A stretch of 64,000 nucleotides of DNA from Rhizobium mongolense subsp. loessense (GTDB taxonomy: Bacteria; Pseudomonadota; Alphaproteobacteria; Rhizobiales; Rhizobiaceae): contig NZ_FMTM01000001.1 of NCBI RefSeq assembly GCF_900099775.1, positions 1,364,001-1,428,000 of the forward strand. Reading direction: 5' to 3'. The translations under genes were made by a program, and so were the position numbers. Below the pieces are notes generated by a model, which was not told the DNA's origin, ran no database searches, and saw nothing but the letters and a program-made list of their open reading frames with translations. This document shows positions 46,090-54,875 of this stretch, piece by piece (within the stretch, counting starts at the first letter, position 1; each line of letters begins with the position of its first letter).

Positions 46090-47967
46090 TCAGAATTCTA
46101 TGTCGTCGCCGGGCAGAATGTCACCCTCTTCGGATTCAGCTACTGCAGGCGGTTTCGCCTCGCCTTCCTCCTCCGGTTCGGGTGCCCTTACCCGGACGTC
46201 GATGATCTTTGCGCCCGGGAACTGCGCCAGGATTGCCGCCACATCCGGATCCTGCCGGGCGTCGCTCACCTGCTGCTCCTTGGCCTTGGCTTCTGCCTCG
46301 ACCATCGTCGGGTCGCCGGCCTCACGGCTGAGGCTGACGATCCAGTGTATGCGGGTCCATTCCTTCAACTTGACGGCAAGCTCGTTGAGCAGTGTCGCCG
46401 GCGCCCCGTCGGTAAGGCTAACGTCGAGACGGCCTGTTTCGATCTTCACCGGCCGCACGAAATTGCGCACGAGTGCTTTCAGCTTCGGGTCGCGCTTTTC
46501 CGCAGCGAGATTGACGATATCGGCGATCGAATTGACATGAACGAGCGGCTTCGGCGCTTCCGCTGGCTTCGTCTCGATGCGGCCTGCCGTCTGCATTAGC
46601 TGCGGATCGGGAGCGGGTACGGCCCTCAACATGGCCGGTCCCCCGGAAGGCTGCGGCCTCGGCGTGCTCTCCGTCGCGCGTACGGCTAGCGCCGACTGAT
46701 ATGATACATGGGCACCATTGCCGCTACCGTTACCCGAGGGCGTAGGCGACGGACGCGTACCGCTGCCATTTTCGGAGAGCTCGGCAAGGCGACGCGCAGC
46801 ATCTTCGGGCGACGGCAGATGCGCCGCATGTGCCAGCCGGATCAGCACCATTTCCGCCGCACCGGCCGTGCGCGAAGAGCTTTCGGTCTCCGGAATGCCC
46901 TTCAACAACATCTGCCAGATCCGCGACAGCGTCGTCACGGCAATCCCTTGAGCGAACACGCGGGCCCTGGTTCGCTCGACTTCGCTGAGCGACGGGTCAT
47001 TAGCAGCGTCCGGCACATATTTTAGCCGGGTAACGAGATGGGTGAAATCGGCAAGGTCGGTCAACACGACGACGGGATTTGCGCCGGCCTCGTACTGCGC
47101 CTGAAATTCGGCAAGCGCTGCGGCGACATCGCCTCTGGCAACATGCTCGAAGAGATCGACGATGCGAGCACGATCGGCAAGGCCGAGCATACCGCGAACC
47201 GCTTCCGCCTGGACTACCCCGCTACCATGGGCGATTGCCTGGTCAAGCAGCGAAAGGCCGTCACGTGCCGAGCCTTCGGCGGCACGTGCGATCATCGCCA
47301 GTGCATCCGGCTCCGCATCGATGCCTTCCTTCGCTGCGATGGTTGTAAACAAGCCGACGAGATCCGCCGCGCTGATGCGGCGGAGATCGAAGCGCTGGCA
47401 GCGCGAGAGAACGGTAATCGGAACCTTGCGGATTTCGGTGGTCGCAAAAATGAACTTCACGTGCTCCGGCGGCTCTTCGAGCGTCTTCAGCAAGCCGTTG
47501 AAGGCCTGTGTCGACAGCATGTGCACTTCGTCGATTATATAAACCTTGTAGCGCGCCGAGACCGGCCGATAGCGTACCTGCTCGATGATTTCACGGATAT
47601 CGTCGATACCGGTATGGGAGGCGGCGTCCATCTCGATCACGTCGACATGGCGGCCTTCCATGATCGCCTGGCAATGTTCGCCCGGCACACGCAGATCGAT
47701 CGTCGGCTTGTCGATCTCGGGCGTCTTGTAATTCAGCGCGCGCGCCAGAATCCGGGCTGTCGTCGTCTTGCCGACGCCGCGGACGCCGGTCAGCATGTAG
47801 GCCTGCGCAATGCGGCCTGTCTCAAAGGCGTTGGTCAGTGTGCGGACCATCGGCTCCTGGCCGACCATGAGGTCCGTGAAATCCTTGGGGCGGTATTTGC
47901 GTGCCAGCACCCGGTACCCGGTGCCCGTCGAGGCGGCATCTTGTGACTGTCGCTCGGTGTCGCTCAT
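46090..47967 (-). CDS. dnaX: DNA polymerase III subunits gamma/tau
   Basis: 625 residues. AAA+ clamp-loader core with GVRGVGKTTTARILARAL (Walker A), YIIDEVHML (Walker B), FIFATTEIRKVPITVLSRCQRFDLRR (sensor 1 region) and EGSARDGLSLLDQAI (sensor 2). The zinc-finger position is reduced to GEHCQAIMEGRHVDVIEMD, with one Cys instead of four, so a structural zinc is unlikely here; I think this is normal in rhizobia. The C-terminal tau part is Pro/Gly-rich in the middle, then soluble. The SRP RNA lies immediately upstream on the same strand. Confidence 0.96.
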   Translation of the reverse strand: MSDTERQSQDAASTGTGYRVLARKYRPKDFTDLMVGQEPMVRTLTNAFETGRIAQAYMLTGVRGVGKTTTARILARALNYKTPEIDKPTIDLRVPGEHCQAIMEGRHVDVIEMDAASHTGIDDIREIIEQVRYRPVSARYKVYIIDEVHMLSTQAFNGLLKTLEEPPEHVKFIFATTEIRKVPITVLSRCQRFDLRRISAADLVGLFTTIAAKEGIDAEPDALAMIARAAEGSARDGLSLLDQAIAHGSGVVQAEAVRGMLGLADRARIVDLFEHVARGDVAAALAEFQAQYEAGANPVVVLTDLADFTHLVTRLKYVPDAANDPSLSEVERTRARVFAQGIAVTTLSRIWQMLLKGIPETESSSRTAGAAEMVLIRLAHAAHLPSPEDAARRLAELSENGSGTRPSPTPSGNGSGNGAHVSYQSALAVRATESTPRPQPSGGPAMLRAVPAPDPQLMQTAGRIETKPAEAPKPLVHVNSIADIVNLAAEKRDPKLKALVRNFVRPVKIETGRLDVSLTDGAPATLLNELAVKLKEWTRIHWIVSLSREAGDPTMVEAEAKAKEQQVSDARQDPDVAAILAQFPGAKIIDVRVRAPEPEEEGEAKPPAVAESEEGDILPGDDIEF

Positions 47968-48011
47968 CGCCCTGCTTATCGCCCGGAACGCCGGGCATTT
48001 GGAAGAGAGAA

Positions 48012-48111
48012 GGGTGGGAGGCTGGCACGATGACCCGTGCCGGGCTCGTTAGGGCTGCTTCCTTCCGGACCTGACCCGGTTGGCGAGTGGCTCGTCCACC
48101 ACCAACCTCCC
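48012..48111 (-). ncRNA. ffs: Signal recognition particle 4.5S RNA (bacterial small SRP RNA)
   Basis: The minus strand has the invariant SRP apical motif GGTCAGGTCCGGAAGGAAGC followed by AGCCCTAA, within a rod of about 100 nt whose ends pair (GGGAGG... with ...CCTCCC). This binds Ffh. It lies beside dnaX, its usual rhizobial position. The 5' and 3' ends are set by the terminal stem, so exact ends may vary by a few bases. A poly-T is not prominent after the 3' end. Confidence 0.93.
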
Positions 48112-48184
48112 GGATGCACATATCGGCAATATCGCCATCAAAAGCAAGCCAAGCTCAAAAAAAACTGCTAATCATAGGAAAAAT

Positions 48185-48610
48185 ATGGAGGAATGCCTGT
48201 TGGACGATTTCATTCTCGACCGTCGGCTGGAGAGCGATAGCGACAGCGTCATGCAAACGGGTCTGTGTGATCTCCGATTATCGAAGGACGCCCGCTGGCC
48301 GTGGCTGATCCTGGTGCCACGCAGGGCCAACATGACGGAGATCTTCGAACTCACGCCACTCGATCAGGTGCTTCTCACCTTCGAAACGGAAATGACCGCG
48401 GCTGCGCTGAAGAAGATCACCGGCGCCACAAAAATCAACATCGGGGCCCTTGGCAATATCGTCCGTCAGCTTCATGTTCATGTCATTGCCCGCTTCGAAG
48501 GCGATGCCAACTGGCCAGGCCCCGTCTGGAGCTTCGGTAAGGCCGAGCCCTATGAAGCGGGCAAGAGAGATGAATTCATAGCGAAGTTGCGGGAAGCCCT
48601 TTCATCATGA
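48185..48610 (+). CDS. HIT-domain protein
   Basis: 141 residues. The histidine-triad region is IVRQLHVHVIARFEGDANWPGPVWSFG; an upstream conserved stretch RWPWLILVPRRANMTEIFELTPL is typical. HIT proteins hydrolyse or transfer nucleotides. The ATG at 48185 has AGGA 6 bases upstream; GGAGGA inside the first codons could support a TTG at 48200 instead. nudC starts inside its last codons (ATGA overlap), so the two are co-translated. Confidence 0.88.
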   Translation: MEECLLDDFILDRRLESDSDSVMQTGLCDLRLSKDARWPWLILVPRRANMTEIFELTPLDQVLLTFETEMTAAALKKITGATKINIGALGNIVRQLHVHVIARFEGDANWPGPVWSFGKAEPYEAGKRDEFIAKLREALSS

Positions 48611-49569
48611 ACCGTTCGCTTTTCGATTCGGACGTCCCACATCCGGAACCCAGTAATCTCACCGCCTTTGCCGCAAACGACCTTAATCGCGATTCTGAAC
48701 ATCGCGACGAGCAGTCCGTCGAAAATGCACTGGCAAAAGACGGCACGCACATCTTCGCCTTCGCCAAGGACAGGCTTGTCCTGAAGCATGATGGACAAGT
48801 GCTCGATCCGCTGTTTGCCCGCTACGAACTGCAGGAACTGCAGCCACATTGGGACGAGACGATCCTGCTCGGCTACCGCAAGACGGGCGAACCGCGGCTC
48901 GCCGTTCCCGTCGGCATTCCGGCCGAAGAACTTGAAAGCCATTACAAGCCCGCCGACGGCCGGACGCTCTACCGCGACCAGCTCGTCGACGACGTTCTGC
49001 TTGGCGAATTCGCCCAGGCCGCAAGCCTCATTCGCTGGAACGGCGACAACCGCTTCTGCGGCCGCTGCGGTAGCACGATGGAGATGCGTATCGGCGGCTA
49101 CAAACGCGTGTGCACGGCCTGCGAACACATGATCTTCCCACGCACAGACCCGGTAGTCATCATGTTGACGATCGATGAACAGCGCGACCTCTGCCTGCTC
49201 GGGCGCAGCCACCATTTTACGCCGGGCATGTATTCCTGCCTCGCCGGCTTCGTCGAGCCCGGCGAAACGATCGAAAACGCCGTGCGCCGCGAGACACTGG
49301 AGGAGGCCGGAATCAAGACCGGCCGGATTCGCTACCACGCGTCGCAGCCCTGGCCGATGCCGCATACGCTGATGATCGGCTGCTATGCCGAGGCGAAATC
49401 GACCGAGGTCCACCGCGACGAATCGGAACTGGAAGATTGCCGCTGGTTCACCCGCGAGGAAACACTTGAAATGCTCGAACGTCCCGGCGCCAACGGCCAG
49501 GCTTCGCCGCCCAAAGGCGCAATCGCGCACCGCCTGATGCGCGATTGGGTGGAGTGGAAAAAGCAATAG
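48607..49569 (+). CDS. nudC: NADH pyrophosphatase
   Basis: 320 residues. A zinc ribbon (FCGRCGSTMEM and VCTACEHMIFP) precedes the Nudix box (GFVEPGETIENAVRRETLEEAGI) and the NudC-specific SQPWPMPHTLMIG. It hydrolyses NAD(H) and removes NAD caps from RNA. Coupled to the HIT gene. Confidence 0.96.
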   Translation: MNRSLFDSDVPHPEPSNLTAFAANDLNRDSEHRDEQSVENALAKDGTHIFAFAKDRLVLKHDGQVLDPLFARYELQELQPHWDETILLGYRKTGEPRLAVPVGIPAEELESHYKPADGRTLYRDQLVDDVLLGEFAQAASLIRWNGDNRFCGRCGSTMEMRIGGYKRVCTACEHMIFPRTDPVVIMLTIDEQRDLCLLGRSHHFTPGMYSCLAGFVEPGETIENAVRRETLEEAGIKTGRIRYHASQPWPMPHTLMIGCYAEAKSTEVHRDESELEDCRWFTREETLEMLERPGANGQASPPKGAIAHRLMRDWVEWKKQ

Positions 49570-49578
49570 GCTGATGCG

Positions 49579-50262
49579 ATGGCGCGCTCGGAACGCCTTC
49601 TGACCCTGCTCCAGACGTTGCGGCGCTACCGCCGTCCGGTGAGCGGTGCCGTGCTGGCAACGGAAACAGGCGTCAGCATCCGCACGCTCTATCGCGATAT
49701 CGCAAGCCTCCAGGGGCAGGGCGCTCTGATCGACGGCGAACCCGGCGTCGGCTACGTCTTGAAACCCGGTTTCATGCTGCCGCCGATGATGTTTTCGCAG
49801 GACGAAATCGAGGCACTGGTCCTCGGCTCGCGCTGGGTCGCCCGCGCCGCCGATCCGCGTCTTGCTGCTGCCGGCGCCGATGCGCTGGCGAAGATTGCCG
49901 ATGTCCTGCCACACGAAATGCGCGATGAAATCGAGACCTCGACGCTCCTCGTTCACCTACGTCCGCCCGTTGCCGACAAGGCGGATCTTGACGCCATTCG
50001 CAAGGCGATCCGCAGCGAACGGATTCTCAAGCTGACCTACTCCGATGAGAGCGGAACCGTCTCCGTCCGCAATATCTGGCCCTTTGCGCTCAGCTACTTC
50101 GAGCAGGTCCGCGTCGTGGTGGCGTGGTGCGAACTGCGGCAGGATTACCGTCATTTCCGCACCGACCGGATCGTCGAAATGAGACCCCAAGAGGTACGCT
50201 ATCCGCGCCGCCGCGCGGTGCTTCTCAAGGAGTGGCGGGATCAACAGGAAATTTCGTCTTAG
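49579..50262 (+). CDS. YafY-type HTH/WYL-domain transcriptional regulator
   Basis: 227 residues. N-terminal winged helix (RSERLLTLLQTLRRYRRPVSGAVLATETGVSIRTLYRDIASLQ) and a C-terminal WYL-like domain (RSERILKLTYSDESGTVSVRNIWPFALSYFEQVRVVVAWCE), with WPF and AWCE in place of the usual WYL motif. Similar regulators in rhizobia often sit beside a VOC protein gene, as here (50687). Ten bases after nudC. Confidence 0.9.
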   Translation: MARSERLLTLLQTLRRYRRPVSGAVLATETGVSIRTLYRDIASLQGQGALIDGEPGVGYVLKPGFMLPPMMFSQDEIEALVLGSRWVARAADPRLAAAGADALAKIADVLPHEMRDEIETSTLLVHLRPPVADKADLDAIRKAIRSERILKLTYSDESGTVSVRNIWPFALSYFEQVRVVVAWCELRQDYRHFRTDRIVEMRPQEVRYPRRRAVLLKEWRDQQEISS

Positions 50263-50332
50263 CCTCGACGCTACTGCCATAAACTGACAGTGGTCAGCGC
50301 TAATATCGGGACAATCCCAAACTGGAGGACCG

Positions 50333-50563
50333 ATGATGACGAGCTTGAACCTCATCCGATCGACATGCAGAAATCGCGTTGTCGAGGACACGACTACGCA
50401 AGCAAGATACCCGCAATCTCTGATGCTGCGAATGATGCTGAACGCATCGCGCAACATGGTGCGGAGCCGCTACCCTCAGCTCGATCCCGATGCGATGTCC
50501 GACTATATGAAGCGCGATATCGGGTTCATGGACTGGAACCACCCACACCACGAGAGCAACTGA
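50333..50563 (+). CDS. Small hypothetical protein, 76 aa
   Basis: 76 residues, starting MMTSLNLIRSTCRNRVVEDT and ending FMDWNHPHHESN. The C-terminus (DYMKRDIGFMD) is helical and slightly like the tail of short DUF1127-type proteins, but the DUF1127 arginine pattern is not complete. A hairpin follows. GGAGG lies 7 to 11 bases before the ATG. Confidence 0.6.
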   Translation: MMTSLNLIRSTCRNRVVEDTTTQARYPQSLMLRMMLNASRNMVRSRYPQLDPDAMSDYMKRDIGFMDWNHPHHESN

Positions 50564-50591
50564 ATTCACTACATCGCCTAATCGACGCAGC

Positions 50592-50614
50592 GCCGCCGCA
50601 TCAGCGGCGGCTTT
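50592..50614 (+). terminator. Likely terminator of the small gene at 50333
   Basis: 8-bp stem GCCGCCGC / GCGGCGGC with an ATCA loop and a short TTT tail; the U-run is weak. Confidence 0.45.
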
Positions 50615-50649
50615 AGCGCTTGCCGTCCTTAGTCGCCGGCAAGCGCTAA
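50613..50649. repeat. 13-bp perfect inverted repeat
   Basis: TTAGCGCTTGCCG (50613-50625) and its exact complement CGGCAAGCGCTAA (50637-50649) with an 11-base loop, between the 76-aa gene and the VOC gene. There is no T-run, so it looks like an operator or an mRNA leader hairpin rather than a terminator. Confidence 0.6.
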
Positions 50650-50686
50650 ATCTGTGCAACCTTTTCCAAATACCAGGGACACCGAT

Positions 50687-51055
50687 ATGACCAGCCCGAA
50701 CCTCATCATTCTTTACGTCAAGGATCCTGCCGAAAGTGCGATGTTTTACAAGGATCTGCTCGGCCGCGAACCCGGGGTTGCCGCGCCGAATTTCGTCGCG
50801 TTCCCGCTCGACGGCGGCTTCACGCTCGGCCTGTGGCGGCGCAGCACGGTCGAGCCGCAACCTTCCGCGATCGGCAATCGCGGCGAGGTCGCCTTCATGG
50901 TGGCTGGCGAAAATGCCGTTGCCAAACAATACGAGGATTGGACAAAGCGCGGTCTGCCGATTGCTCAGGAGCTGACCGATCTCGATTTCGGCCCGACCTT
51001 TGTCGCGCTCGATCCGGACGGCCACCGGTTGCGCGTCTGCGAACCCGACAAGTAA
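50687..51055 (+). CDS. VOC-superfamily (glyoxalase/bleomycin-resistance-like) protein
   Basis: 122 residues: TSPNLIILYVKDPAESAMFYKDLLG at the N-terminus and PTFVALDPDGHRLRVCEPDK at the end, the typical betaalphabetabetabeta repeat. The ATG at 50687 has AGGGA upstream. The nearby WYL regulator and the leader inverted repeat suggest regulated expression. Substrate unknown. Confidence 0.85.
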   Translation: MTSPNLIILYVKDPAESAMFYKDLLGREPGVAAPNFVAFPLDGGFTLGLWRRSTVEPQPSAIGNRGEVAFMVAGENAVAKQYEDWTKRGLPIAQELTDLDFGPTFVALDPDGHRLRVCEPDK

Positions 51056-51062
51056 GAGAACA

Positions 51063-51086
51063 GGAAGGGCGCGCCGACGCCCTTCC
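51063..51086. terminator. Shared hairpin between the VOC gene and pheA
   Basis: 9-bp stem GGAAGGGCG / CGCCCTTCC with a 6-nt loop directly between the two convergent genes. The tails are not T-rich on either strand, so termination is plausible but not strong. Confidence 0.45.
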
Positions 51087-51947
51087 TCACTTGTGCAGTT
51101 GGCCGCGCATCGGGTGGCCCCTGTAGACCCCGAGAATGCGGACATTTTCTGAAAAGAACCGCAACTCTTCCAAAGCCCGGCGCACATGGGCGTCGTTCGG
51201 ATGGCCTTCGATATCGGCGTAAAACTGCGTCGCCACGAATTTGCCACCCAGCTGATAGCTTTCGAGCTTCGTCATGTTGATGTTGTTCGTCGCGAAACCA
51301 CCGAGAGCCTTGTAAAGCGCGGCCGGAATGTTGCGGACGTTGAAGACGAAGGTTGTGACAATCTTTTCTTCCCCGGAGCTGCGGTTTGCCCATTCCTCGT
51401 CGCGGGAGAGCACGACGAAGCGCGTAACATTGCTCTCCGTATCCTCGACATTTTCGGCAACGATGTCGAGGCTATAGAGTTCGGCGGCAAGACGCGGCGC
51501 AAGCGCCGCCATGGTTCTGTCGCCGGTTTCCTTGACGAGCTTCGCGGCCCCCGCCGTATCTCCCGCAATCACCGGCTTCCAGCCATTTGCGCGCACGATC
51601 TTGCGGCATTGGCCCAGCGCGTGGATGTGGCTGTGCACGGTGCGTATTTCGTCCTTCGAGACGCCGGGGAGCACCATCAGTTGAAAACGGATCGGCATGA
51701 AGTATTCGGCGATGATATGCAGCCGCGACTCCGGTAGAAGGTGATGGATATCGGCTACTCGGCCTGCGATCGTGTTTTCAATCGGGATCATCGCAATATC
51801 GGCATCGCCGTTGTCGACCGCCATGAAGGCGTCTTCAAATGTCTGGCAAGGCAACGGCTCCATTGTCGGGAACATGTCACGGCAGGCCATGTCGGAGTTC
51901 GCGCCGAATTCGCCTTGAAACGAGATTCGATTGGTCTTGATGTTCAT
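51087..51947 (-). CDS. pheA: Prephenate dehydratase
   Basis: 286 residues from the chosen ATG (GAAGGACATC upstream); an ATG 15 bases earlier overlaps the kdsB stop. Monofunctional dehydratase: SFQGEFGANSDMACRDMF, IPIENTIAGRVADIHHLLP, GCK-like VNAG replaced by SNVTRFVVLSR (catalytic TRF present), and a C-terminal ACT domain (TTFVFNVRNIPAALYKALGGFATNNINMTKLES) for phenylalanine feedback. It makes phenylpyruvate for Phe synthesis. Coupled to kdsB. Confidence 0.95.
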   Translation of the reverse strand: MNIKTNRISFQGEFGANSDMACRDMFPTMEPLPCQTFEDAFMAVDNGDADIAMIPIENTIAGRVADIHHLLPESRLHIIAEYFMPIRFQLMVLPGVSKDEIRTVHSHIHALGQCRKIVRANGWKPVIAGDTAGAAKLVKETGDRTMAALAPRLAAELYSLDIVAENVEDTESNVTRFVVLSRDEEWANRSSGEEKIVTTFVFNVRNIPAALYKALGGFATNNINMTKLESYQLGGKFVATQFYADIEGHPNDAHVRRALEELRFFSENVRILGVYRGHPMRGQLHK

Positions 51948-51958
51948 GACGATGTCCT

Positions 51959-52714
51959 TCATGCCTTCCTTGCCGAAAGAATGCGGCGGGCTTTCTCGAG
52001 ATCGGCAGGCGTATCGACCCCAAGCGGAACGGTTTTAACGATCTCCACGTCGATGCGCATGCCGGCTTCGAGCGCGCGAAGCTGCTCCAGGGATTCGCGC
52101 TTCTCAAGGGCCGACGGACCGAGCGAGACGAATTTCTCGAGCGCAGCCCGGCGATATGCATAAAGGCCGATATGGTGATAGAGCGGCCCTTGGCCATAAG
52201 GTGCCGTCGCGCGGGTGAAATAGAGCGCATGAAGGCGCGTTTCGGAGAGCGGAGACCCCACGACCTTGACAACGTTCGGATTGGTCCTCTCTTCCTCGTC
52301 AGTGATCTCGACGGTGAGCGTCGCGATATCGACGGTCTCCTCTTCCAAAGGGCGCAATGCAGCGCGGATCGTTTCGGGATCGATGGTCGGCAGATCGCCT
52401 TGGACGTTGACGACGATCCTGGCGGTCTGGTCCGGATCGACCTTGTGCAAGGCTTCGAAAATGCGATCGGAACCGGATTGATGATCCTTGCGGGTCATAA
52501 CGACTTCGAAGCCGGCCTTCGAAACCGCCTCGAAGACCTCCTCGTCGTCGACCGCGATGACGACACGGCCGATCTCCGCTTCCTTCGCCCGCAAAGCGAC
52601 CTGGACGATCATCGGCAATCCGCAAATATCGGCTAGCGGCTTGCCGGGAAGGCGGGTGGACGCCATGCGGGCGGGGATCAGAACCAGCACGTCATCTAAA
52701 TTTGAAGCAGTCAT
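51959..52714 (-). CDS. kdsB: CMP-KDO synthetase (3-deoxy-manno-octulosonate cytidylyltransferase)
   Basis: 251 residues. Nucleotide-binding [15 protein letters not shown], and [23 protein letters not shown] and [11 protein letters not shown] follow. It activates KDO for lipopolysaccharide. It is the upstream partner of pheA in rhizobia. Divergent from cycM. Confidence 0.96.
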   Translation of the reverse strand: MTASNLDDVLVLIPARMASTRLPGKPLADICGLPMIVQVALRAKEAEIGRVVIAVDDEEVFEAVSKAGFEVVMTRKDHQSGSDRIFEALHKVDPDQTARIVVNVQGDLPTIDPETIRAALRPLEEETVDIATLTVEITDEEERTNPNVVKVVGSPLSETRLHALYFTRATAPYGQGPLYHHIGLYAYRRAALEKFVSLGPSALEKRESLEQLRALEAGMRIDVEIVKTVPLGVDTPADLEKARRILSARKA

Positions 52715-52869
52715 CGTTCGAACCTTCTATTCCAGGCGGGAAAGTGTCAAAAAGTCTCACGTACAAGACCATTTAGACAGTTGCAACGAACTGCCAAAAG
52801 ACATAGGTTCCGCGCGATTTCAAGATGGTGCCTATTCAGGGTCTGCCGACTGCACGGGGAGCATTGCAG

Positions 52870-53448
52870 ATGAATTCTTATGTCAATATGGGCGTTGGGG
52901 CGCTGCTAGGAACGATTTTCGTCCTGATGTCGGTGTCGATCGCGTCCGAAGGGATCTTCCACTCCGAAGCGCCGGAGAAGGAAGGTTTTGCCATCGTTGC
53001 GGAAGAGGCACCCGCTGCCGGCGGTGGCGACGCTGCACCTGCAGCAGCTGTGGTTCCGATCGCCAAGCTTCTTGCCAGCGCCGATGCCAAGGCTGGCGAA
53101 ACGGTATTCAAGAAGTGTCAGTCCTGTCATGACGTGACCAAGGGAGGGCCAAACAAGGTCGGCCCGAACCTCTATGGTCTCGTCGATCGTCCGATCGCTT
53201 CGCATGAGGGCTTCGCCTACTCCTCCCCCATGAAGGATTTCTCCAAGGGCGGCAGCGAAAAGTGGACCTTCGATCACCTGAACCACTTCCTGCTGGCACC
53301 GAAAAAGCAGGTTCCGGGCACGGCCATGGGCTTTGCCGGTCTGCCGAAGGAACAGGATCGCGCGAACGTGATCCTTTACTTGCACACGCTGGCAGACGCC
53401 CCGGTTCCGTTGCCGGATCCGAACGCGCCCGACACGGTTACGCAGTAA
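52870..53448 (+). CDS. cycM: Membrane-anchored cytochrome c (CycM)
   Basis: 192 residues from an ATG with GGAG upstream. One N-terminal anchor ([19 protein letters not shown]), an Ala/Pro-rich linker ([18 protein letters not shown]) and a class I cytochrome c domain with KKCQSCHDV as the haem site and the axial Met in GTAMGFAGL. It shuttles electrons from the bc1 complex to aa3 oxidase in rhizobia. A good terminator follows. Confidence 0.93.
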   Translation: MNSYVNMGVGALLGTIFVLMSVSIASEGIFHSEAPEKEGFAIVAEEAPAAGGGDAAPAAAVVPIAKLLASADAKAGETVFKKCQSCHDVTKGGPNKVGPNLYGLVDRPIASHEGFAYSSPMKDFSKGGSEKWTFDHLNHFLLAPKKQVPGTAMGFAGLPKEQDRANVILYLHTLADAPVPLPDPNAPDTVTQ

Positions 53449-53477
53449 TCCTGCAGAACTTTCCGACGGAAACGAGA

Positions 53478-53501
53478 GCCCGGCAGCCGCCGGGCTTTTT
53501 T
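53478..53501 (+). terminator. Terminator of cycM
   Basis: Perfect 7-bp stem GCCCGGC / GCCGGGC with an AGCC loop and a TTTTTT tail. Confidence 0.9.
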
Positions 53502-53505
53502 GCGA

Positions 53506-54453
53506 TCAGGCGCCGAGCAGGTAGGCCCAGAGCGAAACCGAAATGGCGCCGAGTGCCGTCGTGACCGTGATGGTAGAGGCCGCGAGGCTGTGGCCGACGC
53601 CGAAACGGTTGGCGATCAGCCAGGCGTTGACGCCGGTGGGAACAGCGGCGATCAGCACCAGCGCCGCGGTCCAGCTGCCGGTCAATCCAACCATGTGGCT
53701 TGCGGCCCAAACGCAGCATGGAAGCAGCACCAGTTTGAAGGCAGATGTGACGCTGGCAATGCCGACATTGCCGGAAACACCATACTTCTCGAGCGCCATT
53801 CCCAGAGATACCAGGGCAACAGGCCCAGCAACGCCTGCCAGCTGGTCGACAATGGTCGAAACCGGCAGCGGCATTGGAAGACCAGCAACGTGCACCGCAG
53901 AACCTGCGACAAGACCGATAACGAGCGGATTGCGGACAAGATTGAGACCGATCTGGCGAAAGAGTTTCAGCATGCTGCGTTCGCCTTTGCCCGCAATCTT
54001 CCGCTCCGCCCGTTCCATCATGATCGTGCCGATGACCATCATGACGGGCAGATGCACGGCGATTAGGATGGAAAGCGGCACAAGGCCCTCATTGCCGACG
54101 GTGCGCTGAACAAGCGGCAGACCGACGAAGATCGTATTGGCAAATGCTGACGAAACGCCGGCAAGCACCCCGATGCGATCGTCACGGCCAAAAAAGCGGG
54201 TCGCTGCGATGTGACCCGCCGTCCAGGTCACCGCAACGCCGGAGAAATAGGCGATCCAGAGACGAAACGGCGAAGCGCCATGAAAGTCCGCTTCCGCAAT
54301 CGTGCGGAAAAGCAGCAGAGGGACGGCAATCTTGAAAACGAAATCGCTCAAGGCGTCGCCGACATCTGCCTTCATCAGTCCAGTTTTGACGATCAGCCAG
54401 CCGATCAGGATCATGATGAAGATGGGAAGGACGTCGAAGATGATGGCTATCAT
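53506..54453 (-). CDS. AEC-family transporter
   Basis: 315 residues with about 10 helices in the AEC (auxin efflux carrier-like) arrangement: IMILIGWLIVKTGLMKADVGDAL, SAFANTIFVGLPLVQRTVGNEG, IGLNLVRNPLVIGLVAGS and the end helices. Substrate unknown (malonate, auxin and other organic acids are known in the family). Convergent with cycM. Confidence 0.92.
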   Translation of the reverse strand: MIAIIFDVLPIFIMILIGWLIVKTGLMKADVGDALSDFVFKIAVPLLLFRTIAEADFHGASPFRLWIAYFSGVAVTWTAGHIAATRFFGRDDRIGVLAGVSSAFANTIFVGLPLVQRTVGNEGLVPLSILIAVHLPVMMVIGTIMMERAERKIAGKGERSMLKLFRQIGLNLVRNPLVIGLVAGSAVHVAGLPMPLPVSTIVDQLAGVAGPVALVSLGMALEKYGVSGNVGIASVTSAFKLVLLPCCVWAASHMVGLTGSWTAALVLIAAVPTGVNAWLIANRFGVGHSLAASTITVTTALGAISVSLWAYLLGA

Positions 54454-54557
54454 GCGGAGGGATGCCTTGCGCGGGGATACCCTGCTCTAGCAGCAAAACT
54501 TCTTCTTTGACAAATGGATTGGCCAAAGAAGGCGCGCAAGGAACCGGACGGCAGAAA

Positions 54558-54583
54558 CAAAAAAAGCGGGCACTGCCCGCTTT
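54558..54583. terminator. Bidirectional terminator hairpin, strong on minus
   Basis: AAAGCGGGC / GCCCGCTTT with a 3-base loop. Minus-strand tail TTTTTTTG is ideal; plus-strand tail TTTTCC is fair. Confidence 0.75.
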
Positions 54584-54725
54584 TCCGCATCCGGACTGGC
54601 CGGACACCCGGTTCCGGTGCTGCCAGTTCATCCGTGGTCAGCGCCTGCTCCGGTACAGTCGAAGGGCATCATCCCCTTCTCATCCGGCCGCAACCCAAAG
54701 GCTGCTCATGCCGGTCTGCTTGTGA
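54560..54725 (-). ncRNA. Candidate small RNA upstream of the AEC gene
   Basis: On the minus strand a promoter-like TTGTCA / TAGGAT pair (15-base spacer, about 54733-54759) is followed by a hairpin-rich, protein-free stretch (GCAGCC...GGTTGC, AAGGG...CCCTT) ending in a perfect 9-bp terminator hairpin (54563-54571 / 54575-54583) with a TTTTTTTGTTT tail. It contains the 20-nt block (54621-54640) also found at 6327-6346. It ends before the AEC start, so it is probably an independent RNA rather than a leader. Family not recognised. Confidence 0.5.
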
Positions 54726-54875
54726 TCCTATCTAAAAGCGCAAGGTGACAACGCCATGACGGATCGGCGGCATTTGCGAAGAAATGGGCCCACTGGCGGC
54801 GTTTTTTCTTCCAAAGCCCGGAAATTCCGGTAAGACCGGATCCCGGCTATCATCTAATCCGGAACCTTCCCTTTC

